A stretch of 64,000 nucleotides of DNA from Anaeromyces robustus (taxonomy: Eukaryota > Neocallimastigomycota > Neocallimastigomycetes > Neocallimastigales > Neocallimastigaceae). How positions within the stretch are numbered: position 1 is the stretch's first letter; each line of letters starts with the position of its first letter. Positions 14,903 to 28,515 of the stretch are shown one piece after another. The notes beneath the pieces were generated by a model that was not told where the DNA came from, made no database searches, and saw nothing but the letters and a program-made list of their open reading frames with translations. The stretch covers positions 189,001 to 253,000 of the forward strand of contig MCFG01000032.1 of NCBI GenBank assembly GCA_002104895.1, read 5' to 3'. The position numbers and the translations under genes were made by a program.

Positions 14903-17900
14903 ATGGTAATTATTTTTTATATTATTAATAAATATTGGAATAATAAAATTATTATATATATATATTTTTTATATCTATGAAAAAATTATATTGTTAAAAA
15001 TATATTTCATAAATATTGAAAAAAAAATATTATATGATAGTCAATAAATGAACCAATAACGTCTGTAAATGTTAAAGAACAAATTAGACTTAGAAATGAA
15101 GAGGTCAAAAGAAAAGAAGAAGCACAATTTAGATTAGTTGCAAAAACAATACAAAAAAATGATAGTACGGGTCCATCTTTATCAAATTTATATAGTACAC
15201 TGAATAGTTCTTATTCAGTTGGTGGACATTATTCGTCGTTAAAAACTAAAAAAGTAATTCATAATTTAAATTTTTTTAATAATTATTTATACTTTGTTGT
15301 TATAATAATTTATAATATATATCGATTATTAGATTTAAAAATATTTTTTTAAAAAAAAAAAAAATATATCTATTAATTACTTATCAATATATTTAAATAC
15401 AATTTTTAATATATAACTTATTATTTTAAATATATTATTTTTATTTATTTAATATATTTAATAATATAATAGGAGGAACATTATATTCCATCATTAAATG
15501 GTATATAAACTTTTTTTTATTATTCTTTTGTATCTATTTTAAAAAAATATTATAAATGAAATAAAATCAAATATAATAACAATAGTAACAACAACAATAA
15601 ATATGGAAAAATAACAATAATAAATAAAATAACAATAAAATATTTATAGTAGTATTATAAATTAAATTTTTATTTTATTTTATGATAATTAATCAAATTT
15701 TTATTATAATAAAATATTTTTTCATTTTCATATATAAAGGTCAAAAAAAGCATAATAGTTTATACAGTTTATCAAGTGATAATATAAGTTCAAATATAAA
15801 TTCAAATCCTAATGTTTTAGTTTTAAATTGTCGTGAGACTGGTTCAAAAGCTAACCTTAATGAAGGAACTGAGTTTACACTTGTGTTAAACGAACCAATT
15901 AATGAAAGCGAAGTTGATAAATCCAAAATGTTACATTTAGCTGATTACTTTAAAGCTGAATATAATGATGCATTGGTACATAGTTTTATAATGAGTTTTG
16001 ATAATAATGATAATTAAAAATATATATTTATTTAATAATAATATATATTATTATATACCAATAAAAATGATTTATCTGAATTAATTAAATATTTTTATTA
16101 TTTGATATTACATATATTCATATAAATAGAAAGATGCATTAAGAACTATAAATATGGAAAGAAAATTTGAACAACGAAGACGAAAAAATCAAGATGAAAG
16201 ATGGGAATCTTTAATTAAAGAAGGTCGAGGACCATCTACAACTGAATTGGAATTACAAAGAAAAGACCGTGAAAAAATTGATATTATGTCAAAAAATCGT
16301 GAAGCAGAAGTTACTAGTTGTGTTAATAAAAATTTTGAAAATAAAATAAATTTTGAAAATGAAGTTTCAGAAAATATAGAAAATTTATTAAAACGATGGA
16401 AAGGAAAACTTTGGTGTGAATTAATTGAATTTTTAGAAAAAGTAAATATATATATATATATATGAAAAAAAAAGAAAATGTTATATTTATTAGGAGTTGA
16501 GAGAAATAATTAAATTTTATATATATATTCTAAATTTAAAATTTATATATATTTTAAAATAAATATATAAAAAAATACAGGGTTCCAACGAAGATAGCAG
16601 TTCTGAAGAAGAAAGTAATGATGAATCTTCCAATAATGAAGGTATTATAAATTTTATTTTTAAATATCATATTTTATCATGTACAAAAAAAGTATATAAA
16701 TTTATATTATAATTATTATATATATATATATATATATTAAATATTATTTTAACAATTTAAAGAAAGTGAATCTGAAAAAGAAGAGAGTGATGAACATGAA
16801 GAAGGAGAAAAATCAAATGAAATATCTGATGATAATATAGAAAAGAATAATACTAATTTGGAAATAAATGCTTCAAGTAATCAAAAATTAAATGAAACTT
16901 CAACTCCACAAACAGGTTCTTTAGATATATTAAATGATAATGAAGAAGGTCGTAAAAGTGAATTAAAAATAGAACAAAAATTGAAAAAATCATTACAGAG
17001 CTTAAAACCTGATATTGAAGAAGATTCTGATATTCAAAATAAATGTAAATCATTAAATAGTGTTGTTAATGAAAATCAAGAAAAATCAGACCAACAAGTA
17101 AGCAATGAAGATATTAGTAAAGCCGTTAATGATGTTGAAGAATCAATACAATGTATGTTGAAATGTAATGAAGAACTTAAAAATGAATTAATGCATAATA
17201 TTGAATCTTCAAAACCAGAATTAAATTGTACAGAGAATATTAAGAGTGGAAATGATAATGATGAAAAAATTGAAGTTATTGATATATCCAAAAGTAATGA
17301 GAAAACTGGTGATAATACTCAAATATCAAAAAGTCAAGAAGAAATATATGATCCTAAAGAACCATTTAGTAGTAGAGGTAGTTTAACACAGATTAATACA
17401 TCAATTCTTTCATCTTCACAACAACGTCAATCACTTACAAATAGTGATTCCAAATCTTATATAGATATAGAAGGTAATAATGAGGCTTTTAATCCTGATG
17501 ATACTTCAGATGATAAACTAAAAAGTGCACCACCAGTTCTTGAAGATGATAAAGCGGACAAGCTTATATCACCTAATACAGCAAGTAATCTCAAATCCGT
17601 TAATCCATTACACGTAAATATTTTTTATTAATTATTTATAAAATAAAAATAAATTATATTTGTTATTTTAATATTTTTATTAAAAAAGATAGAAGATAGT
17701 TATTTTTTTTATAGTTTTACGAAATTATAACAATAATATTTAAAAAAGAATTCATATATTTAATTATAAGATTATATTAAATAAATCATTTTGTTTTTTT
17801 AAAAAAAAAATATATATATATATATATATACTATATTTTCTCGAAATATAAATTTATTAATATGATAAAAAAAAAAACAGAGAAGTAAAAATAATTTGAA

Positions 17901-18748
17901 GACAGATATACCATATATTTTAAAACATCAAGATAAAAAGTCATTAACTTATGATTATATTAAATGTAAACCAAGATTATCTAGTGAATGCCGTTCACAA
18001 GTTGCAAGTGAAGTTATACAAATGCTTGATGATAATAAATTAATGAGAGCATCTGAATCAACACCACTAGTAGCAGAACCAGGTGTATCAATATTAAAGA
18101 GAATTATGAAAAAATTAAAGAAGAATAAACCAAATGATAATAACTTTAGTGGTAAATAAATTGTTACTCCTCTTATTATTAAATAAATGCATAATAATTA
18201 TTATTAATGTTATATAATAATAAAAATTTGTTTTTAATTATAATTATTTTTATTATTGAATTATAAATATTTAGAAAATGATATGGATTATCAAACTCTT
18301 AGTTTATTTGGTTCTCATCTTGATTTATTATATGATAGATATAAAGATATTCCACCATTTTTGAAAGCATGTAAAAAATATATCAAAGCTAAAGGTTTGA
18401 AAAAGCAAGGTATATTTAGAATTAGTGGAAGAAGTGGTGATATTAAAGATTTAAAACATAAATTCCAAGTAGAATTAGATTATATAGATATAGGAAGACA
18501 AGTTGAAATTGCAAGTAAAATTAAAGATGAAAAACAAAGAAAAGATAGAATTGACTATATTAAGAATGAGAAAAAAAGATTACAACAAGAAAATCCAGGA
18601 ATATTTGTAAATTTATTTGAATTATGTCCAAGTGAATCATCAGTTGCTAGTGTCTTCAAATTATTCTTTAGAGAATTAATAGAGCCATTATTTACATTTA
18701 GAATGTATAAATTATGGATATTACTTGATGGTAATAAATATTTATTAA

Positions 18749-18830
<82 letters not shown>

Positions 18831-19526
18831 TTAAAAATAATTATAAATATTTAAACTTATTTTATTTTATTTTATTTTATTAAAATAAACTATAGATATT
18901 CAAGATAAAGCTTTTAAACTTAAATTAGCATCTCATTTGATTTTGTTACTTCCATATACACATAGATTAATGCTACATTATTTATTACATTTCTTATCTA
19001 TTGTTGCTAGTTATTCAAGTTTTAATGATATGAATTCATCAAATCTTGCTAAAGTTTTTGGACCAAGCATTCTTAGATTAGAAGAAAAGAAAAAAGATAA
19101 ACCATCAGTAGAACTTCATGAAAAAGCTAATAATGTAATAGAATTTTTAATTGATAATAATGAAGAAATCTTTGAGGTAATATTCGATTTTTAAATATAT
19201 TTGATAATTAAAAATTGTAACAAAATAAAAAAAATTTTTTTTTGATAAAATAGTTTCTAAATTTTACTTTTTTTTTTTCTCATTTTGATTTATTATATAT
19301 TATATAGGAGGGATCTGAATTAATTATATCAATTGAAACAATGATTAAAAAACTTTATGATGAAGAAGAACAAAATAACATTAATAAAATTGGTAATGGA
19401 AGATCAAAAAGTCATTTTTCAATATCAAAAGTGTCAAAAGGACAAGGAAAATCCAATAGAAATTCAGGTGTAAATGTTGATGAAAGTAGAAAAAGTCCTT
19501 TAACAATAGAAGAAAAGAAGGAATAA
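14903..19526 (+). CDS. RhoGAP-domain protein
   Basis: Eleven in-phase exons give about 976 residues: 14903-14905 (the ATG alone), 15041-15253, 15473-15500, 15740-15975, 16130-16441, 16581-16641, 16763-17613, 17881-18151, 18275-18730, 18896-19176, 19308-19526. The N-terminal third is basic and helical, with an unrecognised block (SLIKEGRGPSTTELE). The middle third is a long acidic Ser/Glu/Asn-rich disordered region. The RhoGAP domain occupies about residues 660-890: KKQGIFRISG with the catalytic arginine finger at codon 18418-18420, FFRELIEPLF, then NSSNLAKVFGPSIL. The family accelerates GTP hydrolysis by Rho/Rac/Cdc42 GTPases at the cortex, controlling actin and polarity. A charged insertion of about 45 residues splits the domain between helices. 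The donor at 15976 (GTACAT) is atypical; without it the frame stops at 16014-16016 and two genes would be called. Perfect phase through all eleven exons favours one gene. Confidence 0.85.
18731..18895 (+). repeat. (TTA)n-filled intron within the RhoGAP domain
   Basis: Donor GTAATAAA at 18731, then about 85 bases of TTA repeat, then a TTTTA pentamer run before the ATAG acceptor at 18892-18895. The intron splits the RhoGAP domain after the ILLDG peptide. Confidence 0.85.
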
Positions 19527-20589
19527 AATAATCATCAGATATTAATAGTAAAATATTTAGATAACAATATAATGATAGATTAACTATATGAAGAAAAAAA
19601 ATAATATATATATTAATAAAAATTGTATAAACTATTAATAATATTATAGATATAAAAATAATATAAATAAAAATTATTAATAACTTTTATTAAAGCTATA
19701 TATTAAATATTAATATACATAATATTTATATGAGTATTAATATTTATTACGTAAAATTATATTCATTATATATATATATTAAAAAAAAAATAAATAAATT
19801 ATTAAATAAATTACTATTTTACTATTTTACTATATAAAATAATATATAGATTACTATTTTAAATATTAAATTATATATATAAAAATTTCAAATTTTAATT
19901 ATTATTTTTTTTATTTTATATATGTAAAATAAACAATAGAATAAAATATAAAGATTAAAATTAAAAATAAAAATATAATGAAATATATCAATATTTAATA
20001 AAGAATTTTAACAAATTTATTTAAAAAATAAATATCTATATATATATATAAATATATATATATTATTGCTGTTATTGTTATTCTAACAATTACAAATATA
20101 AAATATGAGCAAATTTCTTTTTCTTATTTATTTTTATTTTATTTTTTTTTATTTTTTTATTTTATTTTTTTATTTTTTTATTTTTATTTTTTTATTTATT
20201 TTTTTTTTTTTTTTGTTATTAAATTTGAAATATATAATATTTGTTGTATATTTATAAAAATATTATAAGATATATTGATAATAAATGAATTTATGTAAAA
20301 GATATATGATAACTACCAATGAACACATATTAAAAATTTACAATAAATATATTATATTAATAGAATGTTTATTAAGTAGTAATGTAAAAAATAATAATAA
20401 AGAGATAGCGATTTATAAATGTTTTTTTTTTTTGTTTTTCTTAAAGAAAAATTAAATATATTAAAAAAATTTATGTATATAAGTTATTTTACTTTATTTT
20501 TTATAAAAGAAAATATGTGTATATATCTAAATGTAATATTCATTATTACTATATAAATGAAAATAACTGAAATTAATACAATGTTTTTT
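19527..20589. other. Convergent intergenic spacer
   Basis: A/T-only spacer between the 3' ends of the RhoGAP gene and the minus-strand coiled-coil gene. It has (TA)n at about 20037-20062 and T-rich imperfect repeats at 20140-20215. No gene was seen. Confidence 0.6.
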
Positions 20590-22362
20590 TTATAATATTT
20601 TTTCACTGTTTTCAACATAAACTTTATATTCAATTTGAGATTTTGCTGCTTCTAAATTAAATTTATATTGCTTATGTTTTAAATTAAGTTTTCTTTTAAT
20701 ATCATTTTTATTTGAGTTTTCACCATATATCTTTAAATTTATTTTTTCTTTTATATTACTGTTTAGGCTTTTAGTCTTTTGCTTGTCATTATTTTCCAAC
20801 TTTTCATTGTTATTCAATACTTTTTTATTTTTATTTTTATATAAATTTTCATTTTTTATATTATCATTATTATTTTTATTATCAAGAACTATATTATTTT
20901 CTTTTGTTTCATTTTTAATTCTTACTTTTTTATTATCTTCTTTTAAATTATTTTCAATATTTTTATTTTTATTTTTGTTATTACTATCATTTAAAGATTC
21001 ATTTTTTAAATTTTCATTGAATTTTACTAAATCATTATTATTTGAAGATATACTTTTAATATTATCAACTAAAAAAATATTATATAAAAATCAGAAGTGG
21101 ATAAGAATAATATTTATTTTATTATGAATATTATTATTATTAAAAAGAAATTATTAATATATATAAACAATAAAATTTATTAAAAATGATTTATATATTC
21201 ATTAATTTATAGAACTAATATTATTTAAATTTATTTTATAGTTATATTTAACATTTACGTACTTCGAATAGTACCATATTTTATTTTTTTTTTGGATAAA
21301 TTATAATTGGAATTTCTAACATATTTTGGTATTTTAGACACACTGTTAATTACTTTACTTTTGATAAGTGAATCACTATCATTATCTTTTCTATTTTTTT
21401 TTTTAAAAAAAAAAAAAACAAAATAAATGTATAATTGATTAATTAAAAATATTAAAATAATATTTACTATAACATTATATCTATACATACTCTTTTAGTT
21501 TGTTAGATTTTTGTATATATGATTTTGATCGTTTTCTAATAAATATAATAAAATATATTAATCATTTCATAATTGTTATTTTTTTACTATTATTTCATTT
21601 AAATTTAAATGAATTAATTAAAAATAGTAAAAAAAAAATTACAATTTCGAAGTTGATTTAGATTTATATCTATCAATTATATTTTCTAAATGATTTTTTT
21701 CATTTTTTAAATTTTCATTTTCATTAACTAAATTATTTATTTTCCTTGTTGATAATTCTTGTGATTTTTCCAAATCTTTTATTGTTCTTGAATTTTTCTA
21801 TTAGAAAATAATAGTAAATATTTTTATAATTACCATATTAATATTATTAAAATATTAAGATATTTTTTTTTTTAATTTTTATAAAAATTTATACCTTTGA
21901 TTCAAGTAATGTTCTTCTTCTATACATTTTCATCATTATCTTTTGTTTTTCTATATTTTCAGTTAATATTTTATTCTTTTGTTTTAAATCATTAATTTGA
22001 GGTAGTGATAAAGTATATCCATCGATAATACTCTTTTTATTCATTTCTTTTACTATTAGTAAATTGTTTATATATTTCAATAATATCAATATATATGTAT
22101 AGATATTTTTTATTAAATATATATTAATTATTCAATAATATTTACTCCTTTTTTCTAGATACTTTATTTTATCTTGTAATTTATTATTATCTTCTTTAAG
22201 TTTTGTACTTTTTTCCTTCTCTTTTTCTAGTTGTTGATTCATTTTATATTTTATATTAATCAACGCTTCTTTAGAAATACTGTCATTTTTATTTTGAATA
22301 TTTGGTCTATATTTCTCATTCATATTATAAACTCTACTTGTAATATTATCATAATGTTCCAT
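20590..22362 (-). CDS. Coiled-coil protein, function unknown
   Basis: Six in-phase exons (22362-22146, 22052-21895, 21797-21643, 21535-21491, 21390-21263, 21068-20590) give about 393 residues from an ATG at 22362. The first half is heptad-like and rich in K, E, N, L and Q (QQLEKEKEKSTKLKEDNNKL; then INDLKQKNKILTENIEKQK; then LVNENENLKNEKNHLENII), a clear coiled coil interrupted by YTLSLPQ. The second half is Asn/Lys-rich and disordered, ending KVYVENSEKIL. The phase of exon 5 requires a GTACGT donor at 21262 rather than the GTAAAT four bases on. No enzymatic motif is visible; a structural role at a cytoskeletal or centriolar site is possible but not shown. The upstream exons at 22559-23059 do not join it in frame. 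Confidence 0.65.
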
Positions 22363-22558
22363 TTTATTAAATATCTTATATATTATATTTTTTTATTAGT
22401 TAATTTTAAATTTTTTTCATTTTTATTTATCAAATAAATAATTATGATGTTTTACTTTAATATGATGATTAATATCTAATATATATATATATTAAAATAA
22501 ATTAATTATTCGTTTTTATTAAAGTAAATAAATATATTTATTAATGAATATATTTATT

Positions 22559-23059
22559 TTATAATTTACCTCTATCATTTTTATTATATTCTGTAGGTAT
22601 TTGAGATTTAGCTCTTCTTCTAATAACCGTTTTTTCTCTATTTTTATCTAGAATACCTTGTGATGACAAAGATCTTCCTCTTCTTTTTCCATCTATTTTA
22701 TTATAAAGATTACTACATTCTCTATCATTATTTAAAACTTGTATATCTTTTAAATTTTTATTTTTTGGGTCTTTTGATAATTGAAAATTACAATTCTTGT
22801 AAGATTATAATTATGAATATTATATTATATTATATTTATTATTTATATAAGTACTTATTATATATATATATATATAAATATATCGTTTTATATTAAGAAA
22901 AAAATAATTTATTAGATAAGATTACTTGAATAGGGAAAACATTACTATTACTATGTAATTTTGATGTATTATTAATATTAGGTAAACTTGTATAACTAAT
23001 AATCACAGTAAATCTCTTTCCTTTTCTTACAAAAGGTGTAATTTTATTGTTAATATTTT
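22559..23059 (-). CDS. 3' exons of a second unknown gene
   Basis: Two exons (23059-22926 after an AAAAG acceptor; 22795-22559 to TAA) join in phase and encode a basic, low-complexity protein tail (ITPFVRKGKRFTVIISYTSL, later KIDGKRRGRSLSSQGILDKN and REKTVIRRRAKSQIP). The 5' part was not found: upstream candidates near 23230-23290 hit stops in every phase tried. A GTAAATT donor also sits at 22568, so the last exon might splice onward instead of terminating, but no acceptor before the neighbouring ATG (22362) keeps frame. It may be a separate gene or the 5' half of the coiled-coil gene. Confidence 0.45.
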
Positions 23060-24463
23060 CTTTTATTTTAAATATAACATTGTATTAATTAATAATTTAT
23101 TGTAATTATTAATATAATAATTATTAATAAAAGAAATACCTAAATGCCTTTTTTTTTTTTAATAAAAGAATAATTAATATTTATTATTTATATAAAATAA
23201 TTATATATTAATTATTTTATATATATAACTTACATCTTTAATGTAATAGCTTTTAATTATAAAGCTAAAGTTAAATATAATTCTATATTACCATATTATT
23301 TTTTTATTTCTTTTTTCATTAATATTTTATTATATTATTATTTTAATAAAATAAAATAAAAAGTAGGTTTAGTTTTTATTAACCACTGATTAATTAATAT
23401 ATACAGTTTATATTCAAATATTCAAATCTATAATCATTTTTAATTATTTATTATTGTCTATATAGTTAATATATAATAAAATATATTATAAATAGATAAT
23501 CGTTTTTTTAAATATCTTTTTATATTAAAGTTTTTTTTTGGTAATTTAAAAAATATATAAAAATACTTAAATAAATAATAAAATATAGGAATAAATAATT
23601 ATTAATAAATAAACTTTGCTATTGTCAACAAATTTTAATATATCGGAAAATAAAATAAATTTTATTATATATTAATATTATATATAAATTATACATCATA
23701 AAGATTAATAATAAAAATAATTAATTATTATTAGAGAAATTATAATAAATAAAAATTATAAATATTATAAAATATTACAATAGAAATATTATAAAATATT
23801 ACAATAGAAATATTACAAAATATTACAATATAAATATGTAATTAAATATATAGCTATTACTTAAAATGTTCAAAATTGTTAGAAATAAAGTTTAATATAT
23901 TATAAAATATATTATCAATTCATTATTATATATTAAATATATTAAGTAATTTTGAATAGAATAATAATTCATTTATATAAACAATAAATCAAATAATATT
24001 TAAATAAATATTATTTAAAAATAAATAAGGTCTTAATATTATTCATTTTAAAATAAATATTTAAATATATAGTATTCATTCACTAATAAAATTTAAATAA
24101 TTTATTAAAATAATAATTCATCATTCACCCAATTAAGTGAATATTTAGAAACAAGTTTATGAAATTTTAATTCCTAAAAGTATTTTAATTATATAATTAT
24201 ATAAATGTTTCAGCATGTAATAATTTTATTCTTGATTTTTAATGAAAAAAATATTAATATTCAATAAGATAATCCTTCAATGATAATCTATGTTTATTAT
24301 TCTTATTTTAAATATTATATATATTATAATAAATAAAAAATAATAATAATAACTAGATAATTAAATATTAATTTATATATAATATTTTTTATTTGTCTAC
24401 TATTTTTTATATATTTTTAATTTCTTTATTATTTTTTTTATTGATATCAGATTTCTTGAGTTT
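23060..24463. other. AT-rich spacer
   Basis: No supportable gene was seen. The region holds short low-complexity repeats, including a three-copy 24-bp tandem repeat (23764-23835), and possibly the undiscovered 5' exon(s) of the gene at 22559-23059. Confidence 0.5.
23764..23835. repeat. 24-bp tandem repeat, three copies
   Basis: Units of ATTATAAAATATTACAATAG plus AAAT; copies 1 and 2 are identical and copy 3 differs at two positions. Confidence 0.9.
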
Positions 24464-24562
24464 CTACTGACGTGTGATTTTATCGAACTTGGGAAAAGTC
24501 TCTCTGTCCTCGAGATCGTCGATCATGTCCTCGATTATCTCATTGTAGCTATCAGCTCTGAT
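24464..24562 (-). pseudogene. GC-rich coding fossil with foreign codon use
   Basis: About 100 bases whose base composition is close to balanced, within DNA that is otherwise nearly all A/T. On the minus strand they read as an open acidic peptide (ADSYNEIIEDMIDDLEDRE, then TFPKFDKITRQ) that ends in TAG at 24466-24464. Codons such as GAC, ATC, CTC, GAG and TTC are common here and rare in the ordinary genes of this window; only the lectin at 47328 has comparable codons. Upstream the reading fades into A/T repeats. It looks like the C-terminal stub of a mobile-element or horizontally acquired gene, or of a highly expressed gene. No family is recognised. Confidence 0.55.
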
Positions 24563-24684
24563 ATATATATTTTTATTTTATTATATTCTTTGTTATTATA
24601 TTTTTTACTTTATTATATTCTTTTTTATTATATTTTTATTTTTTTTAAATTACATATTTTATGATTTATTTTTGTTTATTTACT

Positions 24685-25145
24685 TATATCTGCTCCATAT
24701 ACAACTAAATATTTGATTATGTTTTCATTTCCACTTTCACTTATAAAAAACAATGGGAACTCACCATTCCACTTTTCTTTATTTATATATGCTTCATGTT
24801 CAACTAAATATTTTTCCATGTATTTATTTCCACTTTCATAAACATCAAATAAATATTGACTATAGTTATCTATATTTAAAAATTTGTTGATTTAAATCTA
24901 AAGTAGATATTGGAATTTTATTTTTATATTGATATACTAAAATATTAATAACAAATTCATTATTAAAAATTTTAATACTTTCAAAAATGGTATCTAATAA
25001 TTCTATATTTACCCTCTTTCATTAATCTTTTTACTAATGAAGATGATATAGTTATGTATTTATTTATTACTCTTGTCAATGATAAATTTCAATCCTTCAA
25101 TAGTAAGTAAATTTTTATCATACATTTCATAGATAATCTTTTTTT
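24685..25145 (-). pseudogene. Decayed ankyrin-repeat gene
   Basis: Translations of the minus strand show recognisable ankyrin units: YLVEHEAYINKEKWNGEFPL directly followed by ISESGNENIIKYLVVYGADI, and upstream FESIKIFNNEFVINILVYQY. No start is visible and the frame is broken at least twice upstream of the good repeats (for example near 24885 and 25010). The repeats match the 'GNE.IVKYLVEHGADINK' style of the large ankyrin families of gut fungi and differ from the intact gene at 37578-40385. It is best read as a dead family member. Confidence 0.65.
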
Positions 25146-27317
25146 TCTAGTATTAATAAAATTCAACTAACAATTATTATTATTTTATTATTATTATTAT
25201 TAATTATTAATTATTAATTATTAATTATTAATTATTGTTTTATTTATAATTAATTATTATTAAAATATTATAAATAAATATTATAATTAAAAATTATAAA
25301 ATATTATATAATATTACAATATATTGAAAATATAATTAAATATATAACGATTACTTAAATTTTCTAATATATGTGAATAATAACAAAACTTTATAATATA
25401 TTAAAAGATATATTTTAATTTTGAACATTTTAAGTTAATTAAATAATTAGCAAATTAAAAGAGTTTTCGAATTTTTAAATTAATATAAAAATTTTAAATT
25501 AATATAAATAATAAAAAAAAAAAAAAAAGGAGAATGACATGTTTGATTTATTTTTTCTAAAAGAAACAATAATTTAATAACAAAATACTTAGTTATTCTA
25601 AAATATTAATATAGATTTAAATTTTTATATGGTAATGATTCCATAGCCTTTAAAATTAATATTATATTATCGATTAATATAAAACAGTATAAGGAATAGT
25701 ATATAATATATATTAATAAAAATAATTTTTTATTTATTTATTTATATCCATATATTTATTGTTTATCAATATTTAATAATAAAATTATAAAAAGTTTCAT
25801 ATAGTAAAATAGTAAATAATTAAAAAAAAAAAAAATACAGTGGAATATTAATTTGAAAATCAATAATCAACATTAAAATTAATCTAAAATTGTAATTACA
25901 TTGTTAAAAAATTGTATTACATTATGTAGTATATATTAAAGTGAGTTTTTTTTATATATATAAATTTTGTATTAATTTATAATGTTGGGATATATTGAAT
26001 TCAATGTATAATCTTAATATGTATAATATATTATATATAATAATTATAATATATGTAAATAATCATATTTATGTTACAAATTATTTATCCAAAACTTTAT
26101 TAAGTATAATTATTTGATTAAATTGATTTTATTAATAATATATTGTTCATATATATTTAATATAACATAATTATAATAAAAAATATAATATACATATTAT
26201 GTTAATTTCTAAAAATATTAAAATAAATAAATAATAATTATTAAATTTTATTTAATAATATATTATCTAATATAACTAAATATATATATAAAAATATATA
26301 AATAAATACTTACATATATAAATAAATATGAAAAATATATAGTCAATATATCATTATATATTGAATTATTTATTATGACTAATTATTTACTTTTAATTTT
26401 TTCTGAAGAATTATTTATTCCTTTTTTTTTAAAAAAAAAACATAAAAATAATTAATTATTAGAAATTATTAATTATTTATAATATTATATATTATAAATA
26501 ATTTTATAAATATAATAATTTTTTTTATTGTTGAATAAATATTTTATTTCAAAAAATAAAATATTTTTTTTAATATTATTGAATATTTTAAAAAAAGTGA
26601 AATTTATAAATATTCAATAATAAATAGAATAATTGTTGATTATATTATATAGAACTAAAAAAAATATTTATTTATATTAATAATTATATAACTTAATAAA
26701 ATTCAATTTTACATAAACCTTTAAAATAAATACATTTATTATATAATATTCTTTTTTTATGTAAATTAAAAATGAGTTAATTCATTTTTTATTAATAGAA
26801 TTTTTAATATTATAAATAAATATATTTAACAATAGAAAAAATAAATGAATGAATAAGAAAAGATTAAAAATTATATATAGCAATTTACCTGAATTTTATA
26901 TTTACAATTTCAATGATTTTATTTTTTATTAATCACATCATATAAATTAAGTAATAACTATCTTATACAATATCATTAAAATAATAATAATAAAAAAATA
27001 TTTTAACAAATTTTAATTTAAGTATTATATTTTAATTAAACAATTTATACCAAGTTAAATTTCATTATTTTTCACCTTTTATATTAAATACATTATATTA
27101 TATCTACAATAATATTGTATGGTCAAATTTTAATTTAACAGAAATGTTAATAGTATAAAGTAATTTTTAAATAATCAAATAAAAAAAAATGATTATTCAA
27201 TTTATTCTTTCATTTATATTAATTGAAGAATTTTAATTATTAAAATTTAAATTAAAACATAAAAATTTAGAAAATTATTATTAATAATTTACTTCAATTT
27301 CATACGTATATAAAAAA
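25146..27317. other. AT-rich intergenic spacer
   Basis: About 2.2 kb with no supportable exon. It contains a heptamer tandem run (TTAATTA units) at about 25194-25240, and T-A homopolymer junctions near 26421-26440. The promoter of the plus-strand gene at 27318 should lie at its right end. Confidence 0.6.
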
Positions 27318-28478
27318 ATGACTAAAAATATATCTACAAATATTAAAAAAGCACAAAAAGTTGCTTCCCCAATATCACCATTATTATTAAAAAAAGAAAA
27401 TAAATTAAACTCAAAAAGAATTAAAAAAAAGGACAAATATTGGACAAAAGAAAAATTACTGGATATAAATGATGATTTAACAAAAGAATTCTTAGAAATT
27501 TTTTTAAACCACCGTGATCATAAGGATCCAAATTCAGGACCATCTACACCAGTAAGAGATAATTCAAATAATATTGATTCCAATAATGAATCCTCGGTTG
27601 TTTCATTATATGATAGTAAAAATAGTATTTCTACAGATAATTCTAACATGCAATCTACAGGAAATGAGAATAGTGGAGTAAATGATATATCAAAGAATAG
27701 TTTGAATAATTCTAACAATAATAAAAATTCTTTAAAAGATGATCTTTTAAATTTCATTAATGCATATAATGATGTTCCAATGAAAGGAACAAATTATAGT
27801 AAAATATTTATGGAAATTATTTTAAATGCTTTTCTTTTTCCAGAATTTGTTGATATTAGAGATTGGATAGAAGCTCATTTTAAAATTACAAGTGATAGTT
27901 ATTCGTCACGTTTCAAAAGAGAATATGATTATTTCTCAACAACAGGATATATAACATCAAAAAAGACATGTGATAAGCCAAGAGATATAAAAATACGTAT
28001 TATTCATCAAAAATTTCCTGATGATGCTTATAAGTTAGGTATTTCATTTAATTTAGAAGGTAAGCTGTAATAATAGTATATTAATATACTATTATTTATA
28101 ATATATAAAATATATAATTTTAATTTAATAATGTTTTATTATATAATATATTATACTAAAATTAAATATAAATATTAAAAAAATTATTTTATTTTTTATA
28201 TTAATTATTTTATTTTTATTTTTATTTTTATTTTTTTTAATTTTTTATAATTATATTATTATTTATCTATAGAAAAAGATTTAATTAATTTGGATGAATT
28301 TGATAGATTATACGAATCTAGGTCTCGCAATAAAATTGGAGGAACATCAACATGTAAATAAAAAATTCATTGGATTTTATAGTCTTTTTATATATAAATT
28401 ATATTTATACATTAATTAATATATTAAAAATAAATTTTTTTTTTTTTAATATTTATTTTTATACTTATTCTTATATTC

Positions 28479-28515
<37 letters not shown>

